Assembly: GCA_003165595.1 (NCBI GenBank)
Contig: PLWQ01000018.1
Span: forward strand, 52,067 to 116,066
DNA: 64,000 nucleotides
Source: Fibrobacterota bacterium
GTDB taxonomy: Bacteria; Fibrobacterota; Chitinivibrionia; Chitinivibrionales; FEN-1185
Direction: 5' to 3'
Below the pieces are notes generated by a model, which was given only the letters and a program-made list of their open reading frames with translations, did not search any database and was not told the DNA's origin. Made by a program: the position numbers and the translations under genes. Below, piece by piece: positions 45,989 through 55,932 of the stretch; the stretch's first letter is position 1, and each line of letters begins with the position of its first letter.

Positions 45989-46036
45989 AATGCCCGGCAT
46001 GTTCTTCATCTGTTTTTACCGTGCCAGGCATTTTTT
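45989..46036 (+). terminator. Rho-independent terminator, first of two
   Basis: AATGCCCGGCA (45989-45999) pairs with 46022-46032 with one mismatch, followed by six T (46031-46036). The loop is 22 nt. Confidence 0.65.
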
Positions 46037-46103
46037 CCTTCTCTCCTCCACGGAGGCGTGTGGCCTCCGGGAGTTGCGGTTTCCACAAACCGGATTTTCC
46101 CGG

Positions 46104-46144
46104 AAAGACATCTACCTCCACAAGGGTAGGTGTCTTTTCTTTTA
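46104..46144 (+). terminator. Strong rho-independent terminator
   Basis: AAAGACATCTACC (46104-46116) pairs with 46125-46137 (one G-U), loop 8 nt, followed by TTTTCTTTT. It lies 236 bp upstream of carA. Confidence 0.88.
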
Positions 46145-46158
46145 TGGAATTGTGCGTC

Positions 46159-46333
46159 ATTTTGTGCTGCATGTATAAGCGTGAGAGAGAAGCCTGCGGC
46201 GTTTTCTTGAAAAGAGACCACGCCCTAGGGGCGTGGAGCACAACGTTACGAAAAAGCACTGACGTGCTTTCTTTGATTTCGGGGGTTTTACCCCCTCATC
46301 AAAGCCACGGCCTATGGCCGTGGTTCTTTACTA
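46159..46333 (+). repeat. Hairpin repeat element, copy B (longest)
   Basis: This 175-bp element starts ATTTTGTGCTGC and ends TTCTTTACT, like copies A and C. Modules in order: GAGAGAAGCC/GGCGTTTTCTT hairpin, CCACGCCC/GGGCGTGG (46218-46236), AAAGCAC/GTGCTTT, GGGGG/CCCCC (46281-46295) and the terminal CCACGGCC/GGCCGTGG (46305-46323). The third and fourth hairpins are absent from the other copies. It lies between a terminator and carA. Confidence 0.85.
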
Positions 46334-46380
46334 TCTTTCAACACTTAGACCGGGGTAATCCTGGTCAAGCGAGGTAACCT

Positions 46381-47472
46381 TTGAAAGGCATTCTTGCTCT
46401 AGAAGACGGAACGGTATTTGAAGGTGATGGGTTCGGCGCGGCGGGAGAAAGCTGCGGTGAGGCGGTGTTCAACACGAGCCTGAGCGGTTATCAGGAGGTC
46501 CTTACCGATCCGTCGTATTGCTCCCAAATCGTTACCATGACCTATCCGCTTATCGGCAACTACGGCGTCAACGACGCGGACGTCGAATCCTCACGCGTAC
46601 AGGTGGCGGGTTTTGTGGTGAAGGAACTGTGTACATACCCGTCCAATTTCCGGTCGCAGAAGTCGCTCGGCGATTATCTCAAGGAAAGCGGCATCGTCGG
46701 CGTCTCGGGAATCGACACACGCAAGCTCACGCGGCTCCTGCGAATATCCGGCGCAAAGAAAAGCGTTATCTGGGCAGGCGAAAAAGCTCCGCCGGTGTCC
46801 GACCTTGTCGACAAGGCAAAAGCCTGGACAGGCCTTGTCGGCGTCGATATTGTCAAGAACGTCACTTGCAGGAAACCCTACGAATGGGAACCGGCGAAGA
46901 ACGGGCACCGGTTCAGCGTGGTCGCCTTCGATTTCGGCATCAAGTTCAACATCCTTCGCATACTCAAATCGCTCGGCTGCAAGGTGACCGTGGTTCCCGC
47001 GTCGACCACTGCGGAACAGGTTCTCGCCTACAACCCCGACGGCATCTTCCTTTCCAACGGACCGGGCGATCCGGCCGCGGTCACCTATGCCGTTGAGGCC
47101 ATACGTCAATTGCTGGGAAAACGGCCGATCTTCGGCATATGCCTGGGCCACCAGCTTCTCGGCCTTGCCCTCGGCGCAAAGACATACAAGCTCAAATTCG
47201 GCCACCGCGGAGCAAACCATCCGGTAAAGAACCTTGAGACCGGGGGCATCGCCATCACGTCGCAGAACCACGGTTTCTGCGTGGACATCGAAAGCCTCAA
47301 GGCGCGCGGGGTCGCCATGACGCACGTCAACCTCAACGACCACACGTGCGAAGGACTTTCCGATAAGTCAAATAACATGTTCTGCGTGCAATATCATCCC
47401 GAGGCCTCTCCGGGGCCGCACGATTCCGGCTACTTGTTCAAGCAGTTTGTCACCATGATGGAGAAAAAGTAA
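46381..47472 (+). CDS. carA: Carbamoyl-phosphate synthase small subunit
   Basis: CarA supplies ammonia from glutamine to CarB for pyrimidine and arginine synthesis. The 363-residue protein has the N-terminal domain ([20 protein letters not shown] in part) and a class I glutaminase domain with the nucleophile in [11 protein letters not shown] and the His-Glu pair in [12 protein letters not shown]. The start codon is TTG at 46381, after a GAGG ribosome site; no ATG fits. The stop overlaps the carB start (TAATG). Confidence 0.97.
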   Translation: MKGILALEDGTVFEGDGFGAAGESCGEAVFNTSLSGYQEVLTDPSYCSQIVTMTYPLIGNYGVNDADVESSRVQVAGFVVKELCTYPSNFRSQKSLGDYLKESGIVGVSGIDTRKLTRLLRISGAKKSVIWAGEKAPPVSDLVDKAKAWTGLVGVDIVKNVTCRKPYEWEPAKNGHRFSVVAFDFGIKFNILRILKSLGCKVTVVPASTTAEQVLAYNPDGIFLSNGPGDPAAVTYAVEAIRQLLGKRPIFGICLGHQLLGLALGAKTYKLKFGHRGANHPVKNLETGGIAITSQNHGFCVDIESLKARGVAMTHVNLNDHTCEGLSDKSNNMFCVQYHPEASPGPHDSGYLFKQFVTMMEKK

Positions 47473-50400
47473 TGCCCAAACGCACCGACATCCACAAGAT
47501 TCTTCTCATAGGCTCCGGCCCTATCGTGATCGGCCAGGCGTGCGAGTTCGACTACTCCGGCACCCAGGCGTGCAAGGCGCTCCGCGAAGAGGGGTTCGAA
47601 GTCGTTCTTGTCAATTCGAATCCGGCCACCATCATGACCGACCCGAACATGGCCGACGAGACGTATATCGAGCCGATTACGCCGGAGATTGTGGAGAAGA
47701 TCATCGCGCGCGAGCACCCGGACGCGCTGCTTCCCACCATGGGCGGCCAGACCGGGCTCAACACGGCTATGGAGCTCGCGGAAAACGGAGTGCTTTCGCG
47801 GTACAACGTGCAGCTCATCGGAGCGGATTACAATGCCATCAAGAAGGCGGAGAACAGGAGCGAATTCAAGAAGGCCATACAGCACATCGGGCTTGAGGTT
47901 CCGAGAAGCGCGCTCGCCTACAATATGGAAGAGGCATGGCAGATCGCCAAAGACATCGGTTTTCCTATCATCATACGTCCGAGCTTCACGCTCGGCGGCA
48001 CGGGCGGCGGCATTGCCAGGAACGGTGAAGAATTCGAACGCGTGGCCGAACACGGCCTGCATTGTTCCCGTATCAACGAGATTCTTATCGAGGAGTCCGT
48101 GATCGGTTGGAAGGAGTTCGAGCTCGAGATCATGCGCGACAAGGCCGACAACGTGGTGATCATCTGCTCCATAGAGAACCTGGACCCCATGGGCATCCAC
48201 ACCGGCGACAGCATTACGGTCGCGCCTGCCCAGACGCTCACCGACAAACAATACCAGTATATGCGCGATGCGTCCATCGCGATCATACGCGAGATCGGCG
48301 TTGAGACCGGCGGGTCCAACATTCAGTTCGCGGTGGACCCGAAGAACGGGCGCATGGTAGTGATCGAGATGAACCCGCGCGTGAGTCGCAGCTCGGCGCT
48401 CGCCAGCAAGGCTACCGGCTTTCCAATCGCGAAATTCGCCGCCAAGCTTGCGGTGGGGTACCGGCTCGACGAGATACGCAACGACATCACGCGTGAAACG
48501 CCGGCGAGCTTCGAGCCCACCATCGATTACACCGTGGTCAAAATACCGCGGTTCGCGTTCGAAAAGTTCCCCGACGCCGATCCTTCCCTTGGAATCCAGA
48601 TGAAAAGCGTGGGAGAGACCATGGCCATCGGCCGGACGTTCAAGGAGGCGTTGCAAAAAGGCATGCGCGGCCTTGAGATCGGGAAGCAGGGGTTTGAAAA
48701 GGTCGCGCGGCCCGAAAAAACAAGGGAAGAGGTGACTCGGAACCTGGCCCTTCCCCGCGCGGACAGGATTTTTCTGATCCGCCTGGCGCTTGACATGGGC
48801 ATACCCGTGGCCGACGTCGCAAAAGCCACGGGCATCGACCCGTGGTTTCTCAACAACATGGCCGAAATCGTGGCCATGGAGAAGACGCTCGTGCCGGCCG
48901 TGCTTTCCCGGAAGGGGCCCGACCAGAAGGCGATCCTGACAAAAGCGAAAAAATACGGTTTTTCCGATGTGCAGCTGGGCCGACTGCTCGGTTCGGACGA
49001 TCTTTCGATTCGCGCAAAGCGCAAAGAACTCGGTATCGTGCCCACGTACAAGCTCGTCGACACCTGCGCCGCCGAGTTTGAGGCATATACCCCGTACTAT
49101 TATTCCACCTACGAGGATGAAGACGAAGGCGTCCCCACCGGGAACAGGAAGATCGTAATCCTGGGCGGCGGGCCAAACAGGATCGGCCAGGGCATCGAGT
49201 TTGACTACTGTTGCTGTCAGGCAAGCTTTGCGTTGCGCGAACTCGGCTATGAATCCATCATGGTGAATTCCAATCCGGAAACGGTGTCAACCGATTACGA
49301 CACGTCCGACAAGCTATACTTTGAGCCGCTCACCTTCGAAGACGTCATGAACATAATTGACAAAGAAAAACCTACCGGCGTCATCGTGCAGTTCGGCGGC
49401 CAGACGCCCCTCAACCTCGCGCGCAAGCTGCACGACGCGGGTGCGCCTATCATCGGCACGAGCGTGGACTCGCTGGAACGCGCAGGTGAGCGCGGCGAGT
49501 TCTTCAAGATGGTAACCAAGCTCGGCATTCACCAGGCGGCAAACGCCATGGTGACTTCCAAACAGGAAGCCTGCGATGCCGCCGCAAAGATCGGCTATCC
49601 GGTTCTCATGCGGCCGTCGTTCGTGCTCGGCGGACGCGCCATGAACATCGTGTACGACGAGGCCGAGCTGCTGTCGTGCATCGACGAGGCCCAGGCAGTT
49701 GCCGAGAACCGGCCGCTCCTCATTGACAAATTCATCTCCGACGCCATCGAGGTGGACGTGGACGCGGTGAGCGACGGCGAGAACACCATGATCTGCGGCA
49801 TCATGGAGCACATCGAGGAGGCGGGCATTCATTCGGGCGACAGCGCGTGCGTGCTGCCGCCGCATACGCTGTCCGACGACATCATCGACGAAATACGACG
49901 CGAGACCTTCGCGATCGCTGCCGAGCTCAAAGTGGTCGGCCTGCAAAATATTCAATATGCAATAAAAGACGATGTCGTGTACGTTATCGAGGTGAACCCG
50001 CGCGCGTCGCGCACCGTGCCGTTTGTGAGCAAGGCGACCGGCGTCCCGTGGGCGAAGATCGCGGCCAAGGTGATGGTGGGCGTCAAACTCGCAGACATCC
50101 CCGAGGCGGTGGACCGGCCCATCGATTATTTCGCGGTAAAGGAATCGGTGCTGCCGTTCAACAAGTTCCCCGGGGCCGACACGGTGCTGGGACCCGAGAT
50201 GAAGTCGACCGGCGAAGTGATGGGAATCGACAAGGACTTCGGCCTCGCGTTCGCCAAGTCGCAGGAGGCGGCCGGCAACGTGCTGCCGAGGTCGGGCACG
50301 GTGTTCCTGAGCGTCAAGAACAGCATGCGGCGCAACATTATCTTCATGGCTAAGAAGATCGCGGACATGGGGTTCAAGATCTGCGCGTCCGAAGGTACCT

Positions 50401-50759
50401 GCAAGGTGCTGCGGAGCAACGGCGTGAACGCCAAGGAAGTGCCCAAGATAGGAGAGGGAAAACCCGATGTTATCGACCTGATAAAGGGCGGCGACATCGA
50501 CCTTATCATCAACGTGGTGTCGGGCAGGAAATCACAGCTCGACTCCAAACCCATTCGTAGCGCTGCCGTGGTGCAGGGAATCACCTACATCACCACACTT
50601 GAGGCGGCGCAGGCCGCCATCTCGGGCCTCGATTCGCTCGAAAAAACCGGGTTTTCCGTGAAATCAATCCAGGAATACGCCGGGTCGTCGATAAAAAAGA
50701 AGGCGCGGGACGCCGGCGGCGGGTTTGATTCCCGCAAGACCATGTGGAATGAAGGATGA
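47472..50759 (+). CDS. carB: Carbamoyl-phosphate synthase large subunit
   Basis: A 1095-residue CarB with two ATP-grasp halves. The first half (1-400) makes carboxyphosphate and carbamate ([35 protein letters not shown]). The second half (about 555-930) makes the final phosphorylation ([37 protein letters not shown]). Between them is the oligomerisation domain, and at the C-terminus (from about 945) the MGS-like allosteric domain ([13 protein letters not shown]). The length and motifs are normal. It overlaps carA by one base and is co-translated with it. Confidence 0.98.
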   Translation: MPKRTDIHKILLIGSGPIVIGQACEFDYSGTQACKALREEGFEVVLVNSNPATIMTDPNMADETYIEPITPEIVEKIIAREHPDALLPTMGGQTGLNTAMELAENGVLSRYNVQLIGADYNAIKKAENRSEFKKAIQHIGLEVPRSALAYNMEEAWQIAKDIGFPIIIRPSFTLGGTGGGIARNGEEFERVAEHGLHCSRINEILIEESVIGWKEFELEIMRDKADNVVIICSIENLDPMGIHTGDSITVAPAQTLTDKQYQYMRDASIAIIREIGVETGGSNIQFAVDPKNGRMVVIEMNPRVSRSSALASKATGFPIAKFAAKLAVGYRLDEIRNDITRETPASFEPTIDYTVVKIPRFAFEKFPDADPSLGIQMKSVGETMAIGRTFKEALQKGMRGLEIGKQGFEKVARPEKTREEVTRNLALPRADRIFLIRLALDMGIPVADVAKATGIDPWFLNNMAEIVAMEKTLVPAVLSRKGPDQKAILTKAKKYGFSDVQLGRLLGSDDLSIRAKRKELGIVPTYKLVDTCAAEFEAYTPYYYSTYEDEDEGVPTGNRKIVILGGGPNRIGQGIEFDYCCCQASFALRELGYESIMVNSNPETVSTDYDTSDKLYFEPLTFEDVMNIIDKEKPTGVIVQFGGQTPLNLARKLHDAGAPIIGTSVDSLERAGERGEFFKMVTKLGIHQAANAMVTSKQEACDAAAKIGYPVLMRPSFVLGGRAMNIVYDEAELLSCIDEAQAVAENRPLLIDKFISDAIEVDVDAVSDGENTMICGIMEHIEEAGIHSGDSACVLPPHTLSDDIIDEIRRETFAIAAELKVVGLQNIQYAIKDDVVYVIEVNPRASRTVPFVSKATGVPWAKIAAKVMVGVKLADIPEAVDRPIDYFAVKESVLPFNKFPGADTVLGPEMKSTGEVMGIDKDFGLAFAKSQEAAGNVLPRSGTVFLSVKNSMRRNIIFMAKKIADMGFKICASEGTCKVLRSNGVNAKEVPKIGEGKPDVIDLIKGGDIDLIINVVSGRKSQLDSKPIRSAAVVQGITYITTLEAAQAAISGLDSLEKTGFSVKSIQEYAGSSIKKKARDAGGGFDSRKTMWNEG

Positions 50760-50761
50760 GG

Positions 50762-50815
50762 AAATAGTTGAAAAGTTGAGTGGTTGAGAGGTTGAAAAGA
50801 CAAGAGAGTTGATTT
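50762..50815. repeat. Degenerate short tandem repeats
   Basis: The start of the carB-pyrG gap is built from GTTGAAAAG/GTTGAGAGG-like words in tandem. It resembles in style, but not in sequence, the spacer at 16221-16272. Confidence 0.6.
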
Positions 50816-50899
50816 TGTTTTAGGGATACCGGCTGGCGCCCAATTTGTTTGACTTTGTAGTCTAATTGTTTTCACCCATAAATTTACGGGAGCCTCTTC

Positions 50900-52507
50900 A
50901 TGCCCAAGTACATCTTTGTAACCGGCGGAGTCGTGTCGTCGCTCGGTAAGGGAATTACCGCAGCGTCAATCGGCGTGCTTCTCAAATCACGAGGGCTTCG
51001 GATAGTGCACCAGAAATTCGATCCGTACCTCAACGTGGACCCCGGTACCATGAATCCGTACCAGCACGGTGAGGTGTACGTCACCGACGACGGCGCCGAA
51101 ACCGACCTGGACTTGGGTCACTACGAGCGGTTTACCGGCGTCACGACAAACAAGAATTGCAACTACACCGCCGGACGGATTTACGACGCTATCATCAAGA
51201 AGGAGCGCAGGGGAGACTACCTGGGCGGCACCGTGCAGGTGGTCCCGCATGTCACGACCGAGATATGCAACAGCATCCGCAGCGTTGCTTCCAACGAGGT
51301 GGATGTGGTGATCTGCGAAATAGGCGGCACCGTGGGAGACATCGAAAGCCTGCCTTTTCTGGAGGCGCTGCGCCAGTTCAGGCTGCAGGAAGGCCGCAAT
51401 AACGTACTGTTCATCCACGTAACTCTCATACCGTATTTGAAGATGGCCGGTGAAATCAAGACAAAGCCGACTCAGCATTCGGTGGGAAAACTGCGCGAAA
51501 TCGGCATCATGCCCGATATGCTGATCTGCCGTACCGAGAAGCACATCGACAAGGACGCGCGTAAGAAAATCTCGCTGTTCTGCAACGTGGACGAAGAGGC
51601 GGTGATCGAGGCCTTCGACGCGCCGCATTCCATCTACGAAGTGCCGCTCGACTTTGCGGCCCAGGACATAGACCAGGTGATTATCGATATCCTGGGATTG
51701 CGCGCGGGCCGGCGCAACCTTAAAGCATGGCGGGACTACGTCGACCGCGTGATAAACGCGGAAAAAACGGTGAATATAGCGATTGTAGGCAAATATTCCG
51801 AACTTCTCGACGCCTACAAATCGATCCATGAATCACTCAACCACGCCGGAGCGTTTCATAGCGCAAAAGTCAAGATTCTGAGCGTGTCGGCCGAAGAGAT
51901 CGAAAGGAACGGCGCCGACAAGATCCTCAAGGACGCCGATGGCATATTGGTGCCCGGAGGATTCGGCGGCAGGGGAGTTGAAGGCAAAATTCTCGCGGTA
52001 AAATACGCGCGGGAAAACAAGGTGCCGTATTTCGGCATTTGTTATGGCATGCATATGGCCGTCATTGAGTTTGCCCGCAATGTCCTGAAACTTGAGTGTG
52101 CCGACACAACGGAGAACAACGGCGAAACAAAATATCCCGTCATACACCTGATGGAAGAGCAGAAACGCATCATGAACCTGGGCGGCACCATGCGGCTCGG
52201 GGCTTTCCCCTGCACGCTCAAGAAAGGGACCGTGGCGCGCAAGGCATACGGCAAAGACCAGATCAGCGAGCGCCACCGCCACCGGTACGAGTACAACAAC
52301 GATTATCGCGAACAGTTCGAGAAGGCCGGACTTGTCGTGTGCGGCGAATCTCCGGACGGCATGCTTGTGGAGATGGTGGAAATAGAAAACCATCCATGGT
52401 TCGTGGGCGTGCAATTCCATCCGGAATTCAAGTCGAGGCCGGTGGACCCGCATCCGCTGTTCCGGGATTTCGTGGGCGCGAGCCTGAAGCAAACAGGGAA
52501 GAAGTAG
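50900..52507 (+). CDS. pyrG: CTP synthase
   Basis: PyrG aminates UTP to CTP using glutamine. The 535-residue protein has the synthetase domain ([56 protein letters not shown]) and the glutaminase domain. The glutaminase has the nucleophile in [15 protein letters not shown] and the His-Glu pair in [12 protein letters not shown]. PyrG usually has GICLGMQ; here the variant GICYGMH keeps the Cys. GGGAG precedes the ATG. It sits between carAB and purF in a nucleotide-synthesis cluster, separated by repeat-containing gaps. Confidence 0.97.
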   Translation: MPKYIFVTGGVVSSLGKGITAASIGVLLKSRGLRIVHQKFDPYLNVDPGTMNPYQHGEVYVTDDGAETDLDLGHYERFTGVTTNKNCNYTAGRIYDAIIKKERRGDYLGGTVQVVPHVTTEICNSIRSVASNEVDVVICEIGGTVGDIESLPFLEALRQFRLQEGRNNVLFIHVTLIPYLKMAGEIKTKPTQHSVGKLREIGIMPDMLICRTEKHIDKDARKKISLFCNVDEEAVIEAFDAPHSIYEVPLDFAAQDIDQVIIDILGLRAGRRNLKAWRDYVDRVINAEKTVNIAIVGKYSELLDAYKSIHESLNHAGAFHSAKVKILSVSAEEIERNGADKILKDADGILVPGGFGGRGVEGKILAVKYARENKVPYFGICYGMHMAVIEFARNVLKLECADTTENNGETKYPVIHLMEEQKRIMNLGGTMRLGAFPCTLKKGTVARKAYGKDQISERHRHRYEYNNDYREQFEKAGLVVCGESPDGMLVEMVEIENHPWFVGVQFHPEFKSRPVDPHPLFRDFVGASLKQTGKK

Positions 52508-52540
52508 GATTCACCGGCGTTTCATGATAGAATAAAGAGA

Positions 52541-52745
52541 AGGTTCACCGCAAAGGCGCAAAGGTCGCTAAGGGATTGAGGGCGAGAGTAAAGAACGTGC
52601 GAGCATAAGGCCAGGATTTACTGTTGTCAATGCACGCGTTCGAACCGAAGGTCATTGCGAGCGCAGCGCGGCAATCTCCTGTTGATGTTTCGCGAAATAT
52701 GAAAAATGCGGTTTGCGTTCTCTGCGCCTTTGTGGTGAGTATTTT
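52541..52745. repeat. Nested inverted-repeat element upstream of purF
   Basis: Outer arms TTCACCGCAAAGGCGCAAAG (from 52544) and the near-complement ending GTGGTGAGT (52717-52740) match at about 20 of 25 positions. Inside lies a second palindromic unit at 52649-52681 (GTCATTGCGAGCGCAGCGCG...). Both word types recur in intergenic repeats of many unrelated bacteria. The right end, with a T-run, abuts the purF ribosome site. Confidence 0.65.
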
Positions 52746-52762
52746 TTTTGACAAGGAGCACC

Positions 52763-54157
52763 ATGTCCGATACCTTACATGAGGAATGCGGCATTTTCGG
52801 CATCTTCAACAGTCACGAAGCGGCCGAGCTTTCTTATCTGGGTCTCTACGCACTTCAGCACCGGGGACAGGAAAGTTCGGGGATCGCCGTTTCGAATCAG
52901 ACGTCGGTTGTAATGCACAAGGCCATGGGGCTGGTGAACCAGGTCTTTAAGCACCAGAGCTCGCTTGATAATCTCAAGGGATCGAGCGCCATCGGGCACA
53001 ACCGCTATTCCACCACCGGGTCATCCGACATCGCCAACGCCCAGCCGATACTCATCAATTGCCGTATGGGACAGATCGCGGCCGCGCATAACGGCAATCT
53101 CACCAACACGGTTCAACTGAGAACCGAAATGGAAAACGACGGTTCCATTTTTTCGTCAACTACCGACACCGAGGTAATCGTCCACCTGATCGCGCGGTCG
53201 AAGCGCGAAACGGTAGACGCCATGATCCTCGACGCACTCTCACGTGTCAAGGGCGCGTATTCGATATTGTTTCTCACCAAAGACGCGCTGTACGGCGCGC
53301 GGGACCCGCGCGGCTTCCGGCCGCTTCTCCTGGGGCAGGCGGGCGACGTCTCGTTTCTGTCGTCGGAAACCTGCGCGTTCGATCTGGTGGGCGCCCGGAT
53401 GGTGCGCGAGATCAAGCCGGGCGAAATGGTCAGGATTGACAAGAATGGAATCGAAAGTTTTGCCATCCCCGTGTACGAACACGTGGAGCGGCCGTCGTAC
53501 TGCATTTTCGAATATATCTACTTTTCCCGCCCCGATTCGTATGTGTTCGGCGAAAACGTCGACAAGATCCGCAGGAAACTGGGACGGCGGCTTGCCAAGG
53601 AACATCCGGTGCAGGGCGCCGACCTGGTGATGGGCGTTCCCGACTCCGCCACCACGGCAGCGCTGGGGTTCGCGCAGGAGAGCAAGGTCCGTTTCGACAT
53701 CGGCCTCATCCGCAACCACTACGTGGGACGCACATTTATCCAGCCCGCGCAGTCGGGAAGAGACCTGGGCGTGCGGATCAAATTCAATCCCGTCAAGGGC
53801 GTGCTCAAGGGCAAGAAAGTGGTGGTGGTCGACGATTCCATCGTGCGCGGCACGACCATGAAGAAAATCGTCCGGCTGCTGCGCACCGCCGAGCCCGCCG
53901 AACTGCATCTGCGGATTTCGTCGCCGCCCATCGTGAGCCCGTGCTTCTACGGTATCGACATGCCTACCAAAAAAGAGCTCATCGCGTCGGAGAAGAAAGT
54001 TGAGGAAATCAAGCAGTATCTCGAAGTGGATTCGCTGGGATACCTGTCGATAGAGGGACTGCTGTCGGTGGTGAGCGAGCCGAAGCAGAATTTTTGCGCG
54101 GCGTGTTTCAATGGCGAGTATCCCGTGCCGACGTTCGGGGAAAAGGGTCACTGCTAA
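52763..54157 (+). CDS. purF: Amidophosphoribosyltransferase
   Basis: PurF makes phosphoribosylamine from PRPP and glutamine, the first step of purine synthesis. The start is ATG 52763, five bases after AAGGAG. The product has a short leader before the N-terminal nucleophile Cys (EECGIFGIF), normally exposed by processing. The glutaminase domain (LQHRGQESSG, IGHNRYST) is followed by the phosphoribosyltransferase domain with the PRPP loop KVVVVDDSIVRGTTMKKIV. The C-terminal CAACFNGEYP and the Cys in SPCFYGID fit the Fe-S cluster ligands of the B. subtilis-type enzyme. At 464 residues it is complete. Confidence 0.97.
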   Translation: MSDTLHEECGIFGIFNSHEAAELSYLGLYALQHRGQESSGIAVSNQTSVVMHKAMGLVNQVFKHQSSLDNLKGSSAIGHNRYSTTGSSDIANAQPILINCRMGQIAAAHNGNLTNTVQLRTEMENDGSIFSSTTDTEVIVHLIARSKRETVDAMILDALSRVKGAYSILFLTKDALYGARDPRGFRPLLLGQAGDVSFLSSETCAFDLVGARMVREIKPGEMVRIDKNGIESFAIPVYEHVERPSYCIFEYIYFSRPDSYVFGENVDKIRRKLGRRLAKEHPVQGADLVMGVPDSATTAALGFAQESKVRFDIGLIRNHYVGRTFIQPAQSGRDLGVRIKFNPVKGVLKGKKVVVVDDSIVRGTTMKKIVRLLRTAEPAELHLRISSPPIVSPCFYGIDMPTKKELIASEKKVEEIKQYLEVDSLGYLSIEGLLSVVSEPKQNFCAACFNGEYPVPTFGEKGHC

Positions 54158-54159
54158 TA

Positions 54160-54574
54160 CAAGAAAGTCACAAGTAGTTTTTTCTTGTGGGGGAAGTATC
54201 CCCCTCGCTTCAGCCACCGCGGCCTGCGGCCGCGGCGTCTTCCGCTACCCCCTCCTGGGTGCACCCCTTGTAAAGTTCGCTGCAAGAGCCGCCACCCGCG
54301 TGGGGGCACCCGCGGAGAGTTGTTTAATCCCAAAGAAGATCAATACGGGCAGGACTTTAAGCTACGGGCGTCGTTTTTGTTATCGCCGCGAAGCGGCATT
54401 CCAATGGGGTTGCGTTGCGAAGGTGCGACGACTCGCGAGCGTAAAGCGAGCGACTTCGGCGCGCACCTTCGCAGGAAGGGGTGTGCCCCCGGATCACCGC
54501 CGCACCTTCTTGTATGTCATCAGGGTGTGGTGCGGCGGAAGCCGGGGGCTAGGGGAAACCGGCACGGTTTCCCC
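54160..54574. repeat. Dense array of palindromes between purF and the YchF-like gene
   Basis: At least seven hairpins follow one another: CAAGAAA/TTTCTTG; GGGGG/CCCCC (54189-54204); CCGCGGCC/GGCCGCGG (54217-54235); GCCGC/GCGGC (about 54384-54396); and an 11-bp perfect stem GCGAAGGTGCG (54417-54427 with 54462-54472) enclosing CTCGC/GCGAG. Then come the nested perfect stems GCCCCCGG (54485-54492 with 54542-54549) and CCGCCGCACC (54497-54506 with 54529-54538), and GGGGAAACCG/CGGTTTCCCC (54552-54574). The first part resembles the end module of repeat copy B. No coding signal is convincing. Confidence 0.8.
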
Positions 54575-54595
54575 ACCATAATTCTCATGCCCAAT

Positions 54596-55666
54596 TTACA
54601 CATTAAATCTTATTGACAAAATATCCCCATCCTTGACAACATATTCTTTCCCCTCCATCCTGAATTTCCCCGCGTCCTTGACGCCCTTTTCGGAACCGCA
54701 GGCGACCAGGTCGTCGTAGGAGAAACACTCGGCGCGGATAAACCCGCGCGCCAGATCGGTGTGGATGGCTGCCGCCGCGTCGACCGCGCTTGCGCCGCGC
54801 ACGAGCTCCCAGGCGCGAACCTCATCTTCTCCCACTGTAAAGAAGCTGATGTAGCCGAGCGTTTCGTACGCGACAAGCGTGAGCCGGTCGGCCGCCGATT
54901 CCTTGATGCCCATGTCGTCCATAAAGGCCTGCATTTCCGCGGCGTCGGTGAGCCGTGACAGTTCCATTTCGAAACTGCCGGCGCACTCGATGGCCTTGTA
55001 CTGTTTTGCAAGTTTTTCAACAAGGCCGGGGTCCTTCTTGAAAAGGTCCTCGCTGGAGTTGACAATAAGAAAAAGTGGTTTCTGGGTGAGGAACTGGAAT
55101 CCGCGAAGCATCCGCGTCTCATCGGCGGTAAAACCCATGGTGCGGATCGGCTTGAGGGCATTGAGGCTTTCGAGAATCTCTTGTAGCAGTTTTTCCTCCG
55201 CTGCCAGAACGGCGGTCTTGCCTCCCTTTGCCGAGGCGGCAATGCGTTCGATGCGGTTCTCCGCGATGATCTGGTCGGACAGCAGCAGCTCTTCTTCGAT
55301 TTTGGCAAGCTCTCCGGCCGGATCGATTGCGCCGCCCGCATCCGAGGCGAAGTTGCGCAACACCACCGCCAGGCTGTCCATGGTCTTGACAAGGCGCATC
55401 AGGTCAGGGGCAAACAACTCTTCCTTTTTTGATTCGTCTTTGGCAACTCCTACAAAATCCGCAAGCTCGATCTTGGCATAGACCGTCTTCTTGGGATTAT
55501 ACATCTGCGACAGTTTTGTGATGCGCTCGTCGCGCACATCGACAATCGCGATGTTTGGCTCGGTTTTCACGCTCGCGTACGCCGAGACTTCGGCCTGCGC
55601 TCTTGACAATGCGTTGAATATGGTGGTCTTGCCCGATTTGGGCGTTCCGATGAGTCCGATTTTCAA
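54596..55666 (-). CDS. Divergent YchF/Obg-type GTPase
   Basis: Start at TTG 55664-55666, six bases after AAAGGAG; the first residues then match the family (KIGLIGTPKSGKTTIFNAL). The open frame extends 59 codons upstream without similarity. The 356-residue protein has the P-loop GTPKSGKTT, the TEPNIAIVDVRDERITKL segment and a C-terminal TGS/DUF933 domain (YISFFTVGEDEVRAWEL, FIRAECFSYDDLV, VVKDGDILSIRF). The usual G3 stretch after the P-loop domain (DxxGL...GEGLGN) is replaced by ADFVGVAKDESKKEEL, and the specificity motif reads VNSSED. Nucleotide preference is therefore uncertain. Canonical YchF binds ribosomes and prefers ATP. Confidence 0.88.
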   Translation of the reverse strand: MKIGLIGTPKSGKTTIFNALSRAQAEVSAYASVKTEPNIAIVDVRDERITKLSQMYNPKKTVYAKIELADFVGVAKDESKKEELFAPDLMRLVKTMDSLAVVLRNFASDAGGAIDPAGELAKIEEELLLSDQIIAENRIERIAASAKGGKTAVLAAEEKLLQEILESLNALKPIRTMGFTADETRMLRGFQFLTQKPLFLIVNSSEDLFKKDPGLVEKLAKQYKAIECAGSFEMELSRLTDAAEMQAFMDDMGIKESAADRLTLVAYETLGYISFFTVGEDEVRAWELVRGASAVDAAAAIHTDLARGFIRAECFSYDDLVACGSEKGVKDAGKFRMEGKEYVVKDGDILSIRFNV

Positions 55667-55883
55667 GTGGTGCTCCTTTATGTGGGCGATGTTGATGAAG
55701 CGAGGAAAATAGAAGATGCCGGTTAGGGCTGGGGAGGGAAGAAGGCTCACGGGAACATCTGTGGCTCGTTCTCCCCGCGCCCTGCGGGACCGCTTGGCAA
55801 CTCTGACAACAAGATGGGTTTGTGGCCCGGCAGGAAGCGGCAAAAATCGTTCTCCACCGGAACACCTTTTCTTGCGGCCGACG

Positions 55884-55912
55884 TTGACAGCTCGCCGGGT
55901 TGGCCGTATATT
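55884..55912 (+). promoter_or_regulatory. Near-consensus promoter of the TIGR02147 gene
   Basis: A perfect TTGACA (55884-55889), 17-bp spacer, TATATT (55907-55912). Transcription would start near 55919, leaving a leader of only about 14 nt before the ATG at 55933. Confidence 0.85.
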
Positions 55913-55932
55913 GTCTCGTGAAGGGCGGTGCC

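Larger units (their letters stand above)
45877..46144 (+). ncRNA. Candidate structured small RNA
   Basis: Between a promoter candidate and a strong terminator lie consecutive hairpins. They are CCCCAAATATGGGG, an 11-bp stem at 45989-46032 with T-run, GGAGGC/GCCTCC (46052-46068), and CCGGGA/TCCCGG (46067-46103) enclosing CGGTTT/AAACCG (46077-46092). The last is the terminator stem at 46104-46137. A 24-codon frame at 45902-45976 (start MLYCGSKMCPKYG) has a distant AGGGA and could encode a small peptide. Alternatively the region is the attenuated leader of carAB, since carA is the next gene on this strand. Confidence 0.4.

Noticed and set aside
45910-46377. 155-codon frame upstream of carA with a CPAC motif
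   Set aside because: It runs through two terminators and repeat copy B; the zinc-ribbon-like look is confined to one motif.
54185-54616. 143-codon plus-strand frame in the palindrome array
   Set aside because: The peptide is Arg/Pro/Gly-rich and merely reads through the hairpins.
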